A stretch of DNA of 64,000 nucleotides, from positions 186,001 through 250,000 of the forward strand of contig NZ_JAFVLN010000009.1 in NCBI RefSeq assembly GCF_017377775.1, in the 5' to 3' direction. The position numbers were made by a program, and so were the translations under genes. Numbering within the stretch: the stretch's first letter is position 1; the number at the start of each line of letters is the position of its first letter. Origin of the DNA: Streptomyces sp. VRA16 Mangrove soil. Lineage in GTDB: Bacteria > Actinomycetota > Actinomycetes > Streptomycetales > Streptomycetaceae. This document shows positions 1 to 8,973 of the stretch, one piece after another. The notes under the pieces are model-generated. The model made no database searches, had not been told where the DNA came from, and saw nothing but the letters and a program-made list of their open reading frames with translations.

Positions 1-2746
1 GGTAGGCGGCGTCGCCCGCGACGCGCCACACCTCGTGGCCGTACAGGGAGAAGTCGAGGGCCTCGTCGGCCGGGACGTCCTTCTCCTCCTTCTTGTGGAT
101 GATGTAGCTCAGCGAGCCGGCGCCGTCCTTGAGCGGCACCTCGAAGACCAGGCCGAACGCGTCGCGACGCACCGGCTCGATCGGGTCGTTCCACTCCGGG
201 GGATGTGCCGATCCGGTCCAGGTGTGCAGGCCCCAGCCGTCGTAGTCGCCGTCGGCGCGGTGGTAGTGGATGACGGCCTTCGTCGTGTCCTGCGGCGGGT
301 AGGCGTCGGCGGGGCGGGTCGCCTCCACGGCGGCCGTGCCCTCCTGGGTCCACACCTCGCTCGTCGCGGCGAAGTCCAGGGCCCGCTCGGGTCCTTCGGC
401 TACGCCGTCGCGCTCGACGGTGAAGCGGATCTCGCCGGTGCCGTCGGCGGGGGTCAGCCAGGCGAAGGCGCCGTAGGCGTCGCGGCCGGAGAACTCGGCG
501 CTGGTCCCGTCGGAGGTGCGCAGGGTGAGCCCGGTGTAGTCACCGTCGGCGCGCCGGTAGTGGACGACCGCGCGGTGCCGTTCGGCCTTGGGCTTCTGCG
601 GGGCGTGGCTCGCACCGGCGGTGCTCCGAGCGAGGGCGCTAGCGGTGTGCCCGGCGCGGTCGACCACGACCGCCTTGTAGCGCAGGGCGGTTCCTCCGGT
701 CACGGAGGACGGGAGGACCTGGGTCACCTGGTACGGGGCGTGGTCGGCGGTGCCGAGGGTGCGCCACCGTCCGTTGCCGACCTGGGCGGCGAAGACGACG
801 CGCGCGCCGGTGGTGTTCCCCGGGTCGGCGGCGACGGTCACGGTGCCGGTGGCCCCGGCGTCCGGTGCCTGCAGCGACAGGGTGGGCGCGGATGCCGGCG
901 CGGGCAGCCTGCCGTCGGCGCGCAGCACGAGCGAGGAGAGCGCGGGTACGGTCACCGCGATCGTGCCGCCCGCGGCGCGCAGGCTGCCCGAACCGCCGTA
1001 CAGCGTCGAGAACCTGGCTGATTCCACCGGGAGTTCGACCGTCCTCGCCTCGGTGGCGTTGTTCACGGCGACGACGTACTCGCGGTCGTCCCCGGTGCGC
1101 GAGAACGCGTACACGGAGTCCTTCGCGTACAGCTCCTTCTGCACGCCGTCGGCGAGCGCCGGGTTCTGCTTGCGCAGCTTGGAGAGGGCGGCGATCGCCT
1201 TGTACAGCGGGTGCGCCGTGTCGTAGGAGTCGTCGGCGTGGGTCCGGTCGGTGCCGATCTCGTCGTCGTCGAGATAGTCGGCGACCTTCGACGCGAACAT
1301 CGTCTGCCGGCTGTCGACGTCGTCGCCGGAGCCGGTGAAGCCCTGTTCGTCCCCCGAGTAGATCACCGGGCTGCCGCGCGAGAAGAACATCAACTCGTGC
1401 GCGAGCTTGTCCCGTTGGAGGAGTTCGGTGTCGCTCGCCTTCGGGTTGTCGGACTGCAGGGCGTAGCCGATGCGGCCCATGTCGTGACTGCCGAGGAAGG
1501 TGACCTGGCTGTACGCGTTCGTCTTGTCGGTGGTGTAGCGGTAGTCCTGGGCGAAGACGTCGGCAAGGTCGCTCGCGGGGCCGCCGCGCGAGGCGTAGTT
1601 GCGGGCCGCGGACTGGAAGGGGAAGTCGAGGGTCGAGTCGAGGCGGCCCCGGGTGACGTACGGGGCCGTGATCGCGGGGTCGGCGGAGAACGCCTCGGCG
1701 AACAGGAAGAAGTCGTCGCGGCCGTGGCGGTGCGCGTAGGCGTCGAGGGCGGTCGCCCACTGCGTCCAGAACTCCATGTTCACGTTCTTCGCGGTGTCCA
1801 CGCGGAAGCCGTCGACGTCGAAGTCCTCGACCCACTTCTCGTAGATCCGCTCCATGCCGCTGACGACCTCGGGCCGCTCGGTCCACAGGTCGTCGAGGCC
1901 GTAGAAGTCGCCGTACAGGGCGCTCTCTCCGGCGAAGGTGGAGTCGCCGCGGTTGTGGTACATCGTCGGGTCGTTGAGCCAGGACGGGACCATCTCGCCC
2001 GTGTTGTGCGGCGTGTACGGCAGCGAGTCGGTGTCGACGGTCGCCATGCCGACGCTGTCGTCGAAGGGGCGGCCCTCGGTGTCCAGGTAGGGGTAGGCGC
2101 CCTTGCTGCGGTAGCCGTACTTCTTCTCCGCGTAGTCGACGGTGTCGGCGGTGTGGTTGGTGATGACGTCGAAGTAGACCTTCATGCCCTTGGCGTGGGC
2201 CTTGCCGATGAGGCGGGTCAGGTCGGCGTCCGTGCCGAAGTGCGGGTCGACGTGTGTGAAGTCGGTGACGGCGTAGCCGTGGTAGGACGCGGTGGCCTTG
2301 CCGTCGCGCACCTGGACCGTCTTGTTCTTGAAGACGGGCGCGAGCCAGATGGCCGTCGTGCCCAGGCCCTTGATGTAGTCGAGTTTGTCGGTGAGGCCCT
2401 TGAGGTCGCCGCCCTGGTAGAAGTTCTTGTCCGTCGGGTCGTAGCCCGTCGTCATGCGGTCGCCGGTCAGACCGCCCTCGTCGTTGGCGTGGTCGCCGTT
2501 CGCGAAACGGTCGGGCAGCAGCAGGTAGAACTGCTCGCGGCTGACCGCGGGCCGGGTGGGCTGTGCGGCGAGCCGGGCGTCCGACGGCGGCTTCGGCGGC
2601 GCCGTCGCCGCGTGGCCGGTCGTCGCGGGCAGCGTGGCCGCCAGGGCCGCGCAGAAGGCGAGGGCGGTGACGGTTCTTCGGGGCGGTCTTCGCAGCGATG
2701 TGCGGGATGAGCCGGACACGCGGGCGTGCTCCTCGTCTGTAGTCAT
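1..2746 (-). CDS. pulA: Pullulanase-type alpha-1,6-glucosidase/alpha-amylase, secreted (3' end outside window)
   Basis: Reading from an ATG at 2746 on the minus strand, the frame stays open to base 1, so only the N-terminal 915 residues are present. A signal peptide is visible (twin basic residues, then a hydrophobic run ending in TTGHA, about residue 45). The GH13 domain follows, with LLPDRFANGD near the start, nucleophile D317 in GFRVDTAKN, acid/base E351 in FAEAF and D422 in SHDMGRIG. Residues about 715-810 and 820-915 look like two pullulanase-associated domains (repeated HYxRADGDYxG). The protein should debranch and hydrolyse starch, glycogen or pullulan outside the cell. It lies downstream of the alpha-amylase, separated by a strong hairpin. 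The Shine-Dalgarno sequence is weak. S. coelicolor has a similar long pullulanase next to its mal genes. Confidence 0.93.
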   Translation of the reverse strand, partial: MTTDEEHARVSGSSRTSLRRPPRRTVTALAFCAALAATLPATTGHAATAPPKPPSDARLAAQPTRPAVSREQFYLLLPDRFANGDHANDEGGLTGDRMTTGYDPTDKNFYQGGDLKGLTDKLDYIKGLGTTAIWLAPVFKNKTVQVRDGKATASYHGYAVTDFTHVDPHFGTDADLTRLIGKAHAKGMKVYFDVITNHTADTVDYAEKKYGYRSKGAYPYLDTEGRPFDDSVGMATVDTDSLPYTPHNTGEMVPSWLNDPTMYHNRGDSTFAGESALYGDFYGLDDLWTERPEVVSGMERIYEKWVEDFDVDGFRVDTAKNVNMEFWTQWATALDAYAHRHGRDDFFLFAEAFSADPAITAPYVTRGRLDSTLDFPFQSAARNYASRGGPASDLADVFAQDYRYTTDKTNAYSQVTFLGSHDMGRIGYALQSDNPKASDTELLQRDKLAHELMFFSRGSPVIYSGDEQGFTGSGDDVDSRQTMFASKVADYLDDDEIGTDRTHADDSYDTAHPLYKAIAALSKLRKQNPALADGVQKELYAKDSVYAFSRTGDDREYVVAVNNATEARTVELPVESARFSTLYGGSGSLRAAGGTIAVTVPALSSLVLRADGRLPAPASAPTLSLQAPDAGATGTVTVAADPGNTTGARVVFAAQVGNGRWRTLGTADHAPYQVTQVLPSSVTGGTALRYKAVVVDRAGHTASALARSTAGASHAPQKPKAERHRAVVHYRRADGDYTGLTLRTSDGTSAEFSGRDAYGAFAWLTPADGTGEIRFTVERDGVAEGPERALDFAATSEVWTQEGTAAVEATRPADAYPPQDTTKAVIHYHRADGDYDGWGLHTWTGSAHPPEWNDPIEPVRRDAFGLVFEVPLKDGAGSLSYIIHKKEEKDVPADEALDFSLYGHEVWRVAGDAAY

Positions 2747-2765
2747 GTCCAGATGGGCGGGTGTC

Positions 2766-2806
2766 GACCGCCCGGCGCCTGCGGGGAGGCGGGGCGCCGG
2801 GCGGTC
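2766..2806 (-). terminator. Strong hairpin between amylase and pullulanase
   Basis: A perfect 14-bp inverted repeat (arms 2766-2779 and 2793-2806, loop 13) lies just after the alpha-amylase stop codon on the minus strand. There is no U-tract, as is common for Streptomyces terminators. It could end amylase transcription or reduce read-through into the pullulanase gene, whose start is only 20 bp further on. Confidence 0.7.
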
Positions 2807-2827
2807 ACGTCAGGAGGTGCAGGGGCG

Positions 2828-4540
2828 TCAGCTGCGCCAGGTGTCGCTCAGGGTGAGGAGCCCGGAGGAGCCGACGGTCGCGGTGCGGTTGGCGCCGCTC
2901 TCCCAGGTGACGTTGCCGTCGGCGTCCTTGCGGAGGTACTTGTACTCGAAGGAGGTGCCGGCGGGCAGGGCCACGTCGAGCTTCCAGACCGGGTAGGCGG
3001 CCGGGTCGAGCTTCAGGGCGTCGGCGGTGTTCCAGTTGCCGAGCGCGGCCTTGTTGCCGGTGACGTAGATGTTCTCGCCCCAGTTGGTGGTGGCGTTGAC
3101 GCTGAAGGAGGCGCCGGTCGCCACCGCGCCGCCGTCACTGCCGCCGCCGCTGTCACTGCCGCCGCAGGTCTTGGCGCCGACCTGGAGGGCGAGTGCCGTG
3201 TTGGCGCCGAGGGTCGCCGTGAACTGTCCGGAGGAGTTCACGGTGACGCCCTTGCCGCTCTGTACGTCGCAGTAGTCGCCGGCGGGCAGCGACGTCTGGA
3301 AGGTGCGGGTCAGCGACGAGGACTCGTGGTTGATGGCGACGTACGCCTTGGCGCCGCGGCCGAACGCGATCTGGTTGCCGCCGTTGTCCCACCAGTCGGT
3401 GACGGCCTCGCCGTGCGCGGTGTTGCGCCAGGCCACCATGCTCGCGACCTCGCGCCAGGCGTGCTGGCACTTCCAGCCGTCGGTGTAACAGGCGTTCACC
3501 TGGCGGCTGTTGGGGCCTCCGGCGGCGGTGTCGGTGAACTCGTAGCCGGAGTGGACGTCCGGGGAGCCGTACGGCCAGGCCAGCGAGAAGATCTGCGCGA
3601 GGGTGTAGGTGGCTCCGTCCTTGTAGGTGAGGGTGGTGCCGCCCCGCTCGGTGTCGTGGTTGGTGACGAAGACGGACGCCTTGTTGCTGGGCAGATAGCC
3701 CCAGGCCTCGCCGAAGTTCTTCAGGTACGAGAGCTTCTCGCTGCCGAAGACCCGCTTGAGGTCGTAGGCGTAGGTGAACTCCTGCGGGTCGCCGACGGCC
3801 TCGTACTCGCTGGGCCGCACGGCCTCGCCGGACGCGCCGATGGTCTCCAGCTTCATGTACGCGTTCGGGTCGGTGAGCCGGGACTTGATGTTCTCCAGGT
3901 CCTCCACCGCGATGTGCTTGGCGGCGTCGACACGGAACCCGTCGACACCGAGCGACAGCAGGTCGTTCAGGTATCCGGCGATGGTCTTGCGGACGTTCTC
4001 CTCGCCGGTGTCGAGGTCGGGCAGCCCGGACAGCTCGCAGTGCTGCACGTTCCAGCGGTCCGCGTAATTGTTGATGTCGGTGGTGCAGTCGTCCATGTCG
4101 GCGCTGGAGTACGTGCCAGGGTAGTCGTACTTGCTGTACGAGGAGCCTCCGGTGCCGGTGCCGGAGGAGTTGGCCATGTGGTTGATGACCGTGTCGGTGA
4201 CGACCTTCACGCCGGCGGCGTGGCAGGTGTCGATCATGCTCTTGAAGGCGGCGCGGTCACCGAGCCGGGTGGCGATCTTGTAGCTGACCGGCTGGTACGC
4301 GGTCCACCACTGGCTGCCCTGCACCCGCTCGTTGGGCGGGGAGACCTGCACGTAGCCGTACCCGGCCGGGCCGAGCGTGTCCGTGCACTCCTTGGCGACG
4401 GAGGCGAAGTTCCACTCGAACATCACCGCGGTGACGTCCTTGTCGCCGGAGGGCGCGGCCTGCGCCGGAGCCGGGACCGTGACGGCGGCAGCGGCTCCCG
4501 CCAGAACGGCGAGTGCGGCAGCCACGGACTTTCTGGCCAT
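2828..4540 (-). CDS. aml: Secreted alpha-amylase with C-terminal CBM20 starch-binding domain
   Basis: The product is 570 residues. The start is fixed by a strong ribosome site (AGGAGGAACC before ATG at 4540) and a classic signal peptide (MARK, hydrophobic stretch, cleavage near AQAAP). The GH13 domain carries INHM, nucleophile D205 in GFRVDAAKH, acid/base E232 in KLETIG and D296 in TNHDTERGG, which is the animal-like Streptomyces/actinomycete amylase type. After a Gly/Ser linker (GGSDSGGGSD), residues about 470-570 form a CBM20 module (NWGENIYVTGN, LGNW, EYKYLRK). It endo-hydrolyses starch outside the cell. The upstream region has CTTGC/GCAAG motifs typical of MalR-controlled amylase promoters. 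In an acarbose-type producer this enzyme could be inhibitor-tolerant, but that cannot be judged here. Confidence 0.95.
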   Translation of the reverse strand: MARKSVAAALAVLAGAAAAVTVPAPAQAAPSGDKDVTAVMFEWNFASVAKECTDTLGPAGYGYVQVSPPNERVQGSQWWTAYQPVSYKIATRLGDRAAFKSMIDTCHAAGVKVVTDTVINHMANSSGTGTGGSSYSKYDYPGTYSSADMDDCTTDINNYADRWNVQHCELSGLPDLDTGEENVRKTIAGYLNDLLSLGVDGFRVDAAKHIAVEDLENIKSRLTDPNAYMKLETIGASGEAVRPSEYEAVGDPQEFTYAYDLKRVFGSEKLSYLKNFGEAWGYLPSNKASVFVTNHDTERGGTTLTYKDGATYTLAQIFSLAWPYGSPDVHSGYEFTDTAAGGPNSRQVNACYTDGWKCQHAWREVASMVAWRNTAHGEAVTDWWDNGGNQIAFGRGAKAYVAINHESSSLTRTFQTSLPAGDYCDVQSGKGVTVNSSGQFTATLGANTALALQVGAKTCGGSDSGGGSDGGAVATGASFSVNATTNWGENIYVTGNKAALGNWNTADALKLDPAAYPVWKLDVALPAGTSFEYKYLRKDADGNVTWESGANRTATVGSSGLLTLSDTWRS

Positions 4541-4603
4541 GGTTCCTCCTGGTTCGAAGGGCAACGCGCCATGCCCGTAAGCCGGTGGGGGGATCTTACG
4601 AAT

Positions 4604-4614
4604 CTTGCTGCAAG
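4604..4614. promoter_or_regulatory. Candidate MalR operator (CTTGC-T-GCAAG) upstream of amylase
   Basis: CTTGCTGCAAG has 5-bp inverted arms around one base and lies 64 bp upstream of the amylase start codon. CTTGC/GCAAG half-sites recur in the malE and acb-type promoter regions of this window and fit published descriptions of MalR-responsive repeats in Streptomyces amylase promoters. Confidence 0.5.
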
Positions 4615-4708
4615 TGATTGCGGGCCGACGGTATGAGCCACTGCAGCCTCGGTCAACCCTTTGGACGCGGCCTCCACAACTCGGAGACAAAAGAAGGGGA
4701 TTCTGCCT

Positions 4709-4730
4709 GCAAGGACTTACGCAAGCGTTC
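4709..4730 (-). promoter_or_regulatory. Directly repeated CTTGC motifs upstream of amylase
   Basis: On the minus strand this reads CTTGCGTAAGTCCTTGCAGG: two CTTGC copies 12 bp apart, the first inside the near-palindrome CTTGCGTAAG. The same 10-mer occurs in the acbA/acbV promoter region (15102-15111), and its perfect form CTTGCGCAAG occurs inside malR (12489-12498). It is likely a second operator or activator site for the amylase gene. Confidence 0.45.
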
Positions 4731-4760
4731 CAGCGGTGTTACGTTCAACCACGCTTCCGG

Positions 4761-5160
4761 TCCGGCGCCGAGGGCCCGGCCCCGCCGGGTTCCACGCGCC
4801 CGGCGTTCGGACCGGTGGCTCCAGCGCCCGACGAGACGGTCGGCGCGCAGCAGGTCCGCGTCCGGCGCGGCCCGACCGTGTATCTCCGTGACGCGGAAGG
4901 GGAGTTCGGTGCTGCGGGCGGGGTCCCGCTCCTTCAGCGGACCGACCGGGAACCGGGCCAGTTTCAGGCTCTGCGCGGCCGGCGCCCACGGCAGCTCCCG
5001 CAGGGCGTCGATCTCCGTCTGTGTGATGTCGAGCGAAGCGCCGGCCTCCCGGCCCCCTGGCCTCCCGGCCTCCCGGCCTCCTGGCCGAGCACGCCGACGA
5101 CAGCCACGGCGGGTGCGCCCGGCCCGTCGATCTCGATGTCCATGGCCCCCGCCCCGCCCC
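4761..5160 (-). pseudogene. Possible frameshifted small gene of unknown function
   Basis: The 725-bp gap between the LacI gene and the amylase is not empty. On the minus strand an ATG at about 5143 begins MDIEIDGPGAPAVAVVGVLG. The frame then shifts within a run of 8-10 bp GGCCTCCC-type repeats (5041-5086). In the next frame, reading continues as protein-like sequence with GC-rich third positions (TEIDALRELPWAPAA and, further on, LPFRVTEIHGRAAPDADLL). This pattern suggests one gene broken or length-varied at the short repeat. I do not recognise the family. The stretch 5160-5265 shows nothing else clear. Confidence 0.3.
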
Positions 5161-5265
5161 CGCGCGTGCTCGCCGTGTGCGGGCCGGCGAACCGGGGCGG
5201 CGCCGGGCGGGGGACCCCGTGACCGGGGCTCGCGCGGTCCTCGCCCCGCCGGCGCCCGGGACGGG

Positions 5266-6327
5266 TCAGGGGCGGCGGGCCACCTGTGAGGTGGAGCCGC
5301 GCACGACGAGCTCCGGCTGGAAGACGAACTCCGTGCGCTGTACGGGCGTTCCGCCGATCTCTTCGAGGAGCGCTCCCACCGCGGCCGTCGCCATGGCCTG
5401 CACCGGCTGACGCACCGTGGTCAGCGGCGGGTCGGTGAACGGGATCAGCGGGGAGTCGTCGAACCCGGTGACGGAGATGTCGCGGGGCACGTTCAGGCCG
5501 CGCTCGCGCACCGCTCTGATGACGCCGAGTGCCATGGGGTCGGAGCCGCACACGATGCCGGTGCAGCCGAGGTCGAGCAGGGCGCCGCCGGCGGCGTGGC
5601 CGCCCTCGACGGTGAACAGGGTGCGCTGGATCAGCTTCTCGGCCTCGTCACGGGGCAGTCCGAGCATGCCGTGCAGGGCCGCCACGAACCCTTCCGCCTT
5701 ACGCCGCGAGGGCACGAAACGGGTCGGTCCGATGGCGAGCCCGATGCGCTCGTGCCCCAGGTCGACGAGGTGACGCACGGCCATCCGCGCCGCCGACCGG
5801 TCGTCGGGCGAGACGAACGGCGCGTTGATGTGTTCGTTGAAGCCGTTGATGAGGACGAACGGCACCTTCCGCTCGGCGAGCCGGGCGTAGCGCGCCGAGT
5901 CCGCCGTGGTGTCGGCGTGCAGTCCGGACAGGAACACGATGCCGTTCACACCGCGCTCCTCCAGCTGCTCGACGAGTTCGTCCTCGGTGGCGCCGCCCGG
6001 CATCTGCGTGCAGAGCACGGGCGTGTAGCCGTATCCGGCCAGGACCTGCTCGATGACCTGCGCGAACGCCGGGAAGATCGGGTTCGTCAGCTCGGGGATG
6101 ACCAGGCCGATCAGCCCGGCGCTGCGGCGGCGCAGCCGCACGGGGCGCTCGTAGCCGAGCACGTCGAGGGCCGCGAGGACCTTCTGCCGGGTGGCCGCCG
6201 CGACGCCGGGTTTACCGTTCAGGACCCGGCTCACGGTGGCCTCGCTGACCTGGGCCTGCGCCGCGATGTCGTGGAGCCGCAGGGTGCCGCCGTTCTCGGC
6301 GGCACCCCGCGGCGTCGGGATCGTCAC
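5266..6327 (-). CDS. LacI-family regulator, MalR paralogue
   Basis: This DNA-binding repressor of the LacI/GalR family has an N-terminal helix-turn-helix (LHDIAAQAQVSEATVSRVLN, then GKPGVA) and a sugar-binding core (GLIGLVIPELTNPIFP, SGLHADTTAD, GFDDSPLIPFTDPPLTTVRQ). It is closely similar over its whole length to the divergent regulator at 11778. The preferred start is GTG at 6327, which overlaps the stop of the alpha-glucosidase as GTGA and so implies translational coupling; a GTG at 6336 would add three residues. Coupling to a glucosidase suggests it senses a maltose- or glucoside-type ligand and acts on the mal/amylase genes. Having two near-identical LacI proteins in one locus is notable. 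Confidence 0.9.
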   Translation of the reverse strand: MTIPTPRGAAENGGTLRLHDIAAQAQVSEATVSRVLNGKPGVAAATRQKVLAALDVLGYERPVRLRRRSAGLIGLVIPELTNPIFPAFAQVIEQVLAGYGYTPVLCTQMPGGATEDELVEQLEERGVNGIVFLSGLHADTTADSARYARLAERKVPFVLINGFNEHINAPFVSPDDRSAARMAVRHLVDLGHERIGLAIGPTRFVPSRRKAEGFVAALHGMLGLPRDEAEKLIQRTLFTVEGGHAAGGALLDLGCTGIVCGSDPMALGVIRAVRERGLNVPRDISVTGFDDSPLIPFTDPPLTTVRQPVQAMATAAVGALLEEIGGTPVQRTEFVFQPELVVRGSTSQVARRP

Positions 6328-7985
6328 GCGGCCCACCAGACCGTGCAGTCGGCGGGCAGTTCGACCTCGCCGTCCTCGACGGTGACCGGGCTCGACGCGA
6401 GCAGCACGGTGCCCGGCGCCGCGATCCGCACCGGGACGCCGGTGGTGTTGACGGTGCAGGCGAATCCGGGGCGCTCGAAGTGCAGCAGCCCGGCCGGAGC
6501 GTCATCGTGCCAGGTGACGCTGTCCCCGGCGCCGAGCCCGGCCTGCGTGCGCCGCACGGCCAGCGCGGAGCGGTACATCTCCAGCGTCGAGCCGTCCTGC
6601 CCGGTCTGCGCCTCGACGCTCAGTTCGCCCCAGCCCTCCGGCTGCGGCAGCCAGCTGCCGCCGTCACCGAAGCCGTACGAGGATCCGGCGCGGGTCCACG
6701 GGATCGGCACCCGGCACCCGTCACGGAACCCGTCCTGGCCCTGCGCCCGGAAGAACGAGGGGTCCTGGCGCACCTCGTCCGGCAGATCCGTGACGTCCGG
6801 CAGGCCGAGCTCCTCACCCTGGTAGACATACGCGGATCCGGGCAGCGCCAGCATCAGCAGCGTCGCCGCACGGGCCCGGCGCAGCCCCAGTTCCCGGTCG
6901 CCCGGCGTGCGGATCTGCGTACCGAGACCGGGCGGGTTGGCGTAGCGCGTCGCGTGCCGGGTGACGTCGTGATTGGACAGCACCCACGTCGCCGGCGCGC
7001 CCACCGGACGCATGGCGTCCAGCGAGGTGTCGATGATCTTCCGGAGCTCGTCGGCCTCCCACGGGGCGCCCAGGTACTGGAAGTTGAAGGCCTGGTGCAG
7101 TTCGTCGGGGCGGACGTAGTTCGCGGTCCGCTCGACCGTCGGCGTCCACGCCTCGGCGACGAAGATGCGCTCGCCGTCGTACTCGTCGAGGATCTTCCGC
7201 CACGAACGGTAGATGTCGTGCACGCCGTCCTGGTCGAAGAACGGCATGACATCGTTGCCCAGCAGCTTGAGCTGGTCGGCGCCGCCGAGGTCCGGCAGGC
7301 CCTCGGCCTTGACCAGGCCGTGCGCGACGTCGATACGGAAGCCGTCGACACCCATGTCCAGCCAGAACCGCAGGATGGAACGGAACTCGTCGGCGACCGC
7401 CGGGTGCTCCCAGTTCAGGTCCGGCTGCTCCGGCGCGAACAGGTGCAGATACCAGTCCCCGTCCGGCAGCCGCGTCCACGCCGGACCGCCGAAGATCGAC
7501 TCCCAGTCGTTGGGCGGCAGTTCACCGTTCTCGCCCTTGCCGGGACGGAAGTGGTAGCGGTCGCGCAGCGGCGAACCCGGCCCCTCCGCGACGGCGCGCC
7601 TGAACCACTCGTGCTGGTCCGAGGAATGGTTCGGCACCAGGTCCACGATGATCCGCAGACCCAGCGCGTGCGCGTCACGGATCACCGCGTCCGCGTCCAG
7701 CAGGGTGCCGTACATCGGGTCGACCGCACGGTAGTCCGCGACGTCGTAGCCGCCGTCGGCCTGGGGGGAGGCGTAGAAGGGGGACAGCCAGACCGCGTCG
7801 ACGCCCAGGTCGCGCAGGTACGGCAGACGGCGGCGGATGCCTTCCAGATCGCCGGTGCCGTCGCCGTCGCTGTCGGCGAAACTGCGCGGGTAGACCTGGT
7901 AGATGACGGCGTCCCGCCACCAGTCGGAGGCTTCGCGGGTCGTGGTGGCAAACACGGGTGACTGGTCCGTGGAGTGCTGGCTCAT
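6324..7985 (-). CDS. aglA: GH13 alpha-glucosidase (intracellular)
   Basis: The protein has 553 residues and no signal peptide. The GH13 oligo-alpha-glucosidase fold is evident: WWRDAVIYQVYPRSF at the start, VDLVPNHSS, nucleophile D219 in GFRIDVAH, acid/base E278 in FVAEAW and transition-state D340 in LSNHDVTRH. It should hydrolyse maltose and short maltodextrins brought in by MalEFG, releasing glucose. It is the downstream gene of the malE-F-G run (54 bp after malG) and is coupled to a LacI regulator. The ribosome site is AAGGAC close to the ATG. S. coelicolor carries an orthologous arrangement (malEFG-agl). Confidence 0.94.
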   Translation of the reverse strand: MSQHSTDQSPVFATTTREASDWWRDAVIYQVYPRSFADSDGDGTGDLEGIRRRLPYLRDLGVDAVWLSPFYASPQADGGYDVADYRAVDPMYGTLLDADAVIRDAHALGLRIIVDLVPNHSSDQHEWFRRAVAEGPGSPLRDRYHFRPGKGENGELPPNDWESIFGGPAWTRLPDGDWYLHLFAPEQPDLNWEHPAVADEFRSILRFWLDMGVDGFRIDVAHGLVKAEGLPDLGGADQLKLLGNDVMPFFDQDGVHDIYRSWRKILDEYDGERIFVAEAWTPTVERTANYVRPDELHQAFNFQYLGAPWEADELRKIIDTSLDAMRPVGAPATWVLSNHDVTRHATRYANPPGLGTQIRTPGDRELGLRRARAATLLMLALPGSAYVYQGEELGLPDVTDLPDEVRQDPSFFRAQGQDGFRDGCRVPIPWTRAGSSYGFGDGGSWLPQPEGWGELSVEAQTGQDGSTLEMYRSALAVRRTQAGLGAGDSVTWHDDAPAGLLHFERPGFACTVNTTGVPVRIAAPGTVLLASSPVTVEDGEVELPADCTVWWAA

Positions 7986-8039
7986 GGTGTCCTTGGGAGA
8001 CGTGAGGGGCTGGACGACTGGTCGGTGGTGCGGGGCGGT

Positions 8040-8951
8040 TCAGCCCTTGGTGCCACCCGCCGTGAGGCCGGTGACCAGGTTCTTCTGGACGAGATAGAAC
8101 ACTGCGGAGATGGGGACGGCGATCAGCACGGCCGTGGCGGCCATGTACTGGCGCTGGGAGTCGTACTGGCTCACGAAGGTCTGCAGGCCGACGGCGAGCG
8201 TGTACTTCTGGTCGTCGAGCAGGAAGGTGTTGGCGAACGCGACCTCGCTCCACGCGGTGATCATGGTGTAGAACGCGGCGACGGCCAGGCCGGGACGGGC
8301 CAGCGGCAGGATCAGCCGGAAGAACGTACCGAACGGCGAGAGCCCGTCGACCCGGCCCGCCTCGTCGATCTCCAGGGGGATCGTGTCGAAGTAGCCCTTC
8401 ATCAGCCAGGCGCAGTACGGCACGGCGGTCGTCAGATAGACGATGATCAGGCCGGCGTAGGTGTCGATGAGGCCGAGGTCCGAGAGGATCACGTACATCG
8501 GGACCATGAGGACCGCGACGGGGAACATCTGCGTGACCAGCAGGATCCACATGAACTTCTTGTAGCCGGGGAACTTCATCCGCGAGACGGCGTAGCCGCT
8601 GGTGGCGGCGACGAGCACGCCGATCACGGTGGTGCCGAGGGACACGATGAGCGTGTTGCCCAGCCACTTCAGGAAGTTGGTGTGCTGCAGCACGTGGGTG
8701 TAGTTGCTCAGCGTCGCCGTGTCGAGGATCCGCGACGGGTGCAGATAGTCGTCCTTGCCCGGGCCGAGCGAGAGGAAGATCAGCCAGGCGATCGGGAAGA
8801 GGGCGACGAGGCTCGCGACGATCAGGACGGTGTGGCTGGTCACCGACATCTTGGTGCTGCGCCGGCCGCGGCGCGGCGTGTTCACGCGCGCGGGCGACTC
8901 GGTGGCGTCCTTGACGGTGGTCGTGGCCAGGGGTTCGGTGCTCGTGGTCAT
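8040..8951 (-). CDS. malG: Maltose/maltodextrin ABC importer, inner-membrane permease MalG
   Basis: This is a permease of the carbohydrate ABC uptake (CUT1) family with six predicted membrane segments and the cytoplasmic coupling loop EIDEAGRVDGLSPFGTFFRL, the EAA-type motif that contacts the ATPase. I prefer ATG 8951 (MTTSTEPL), with AGGAG 11 nt upstream, over ATG 8996, because the longer form would overlap malF by 23 bp. No ATPase gene is in the operon; Streptomyces CUT1 importers generally borrow the shared MsiK ATPase encoded elsewhere. Confidence 0.93.
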   Translation of the reverse strand: MTTSTEPLATTTVKDATESPARVNTPRRGRRSTKMSVTSHTVLIVASLVALFPIAWLIFLSLGPGKDDYLHPSRILDTATLSNYTHVLQHTNFLKWLGNTLIVSLGTTVIGVLVAATSGYAVSRMKFPGYKKFMWILLVTQMFPVAVLMVPMYVILSDLGLIDTYAGLIIVYLTTAVPYCAWLMKGYFDTIPLEIDEAGRVDGLSPFGTFFRLILPLARPGLAVAAFYTMITAWSEVAFANTFLLDDQKYTLAVGLQTFVSQYDSQRQYMAATAVLIAVPISAVFYLVQKNLVTGLTAGGTKG

Positions 8952-8973
8952 GGCGGTGGCTGCTCCTGCTGCG

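Noticed and set aside
1..2710. Several long plus-strand frames and a 415-codon minus frame at 639-1886
   Set aside because: They overlap the pullulanase, whose frame has no stop in the window and carries GH13 and PUD motifs.
5041..5086. Short repeat run considered as CRISPR-like or IS remnant
   Set aside because: Units are only 8-10 bp with no spacers or inverted ends; simple slippage repeats fit better.
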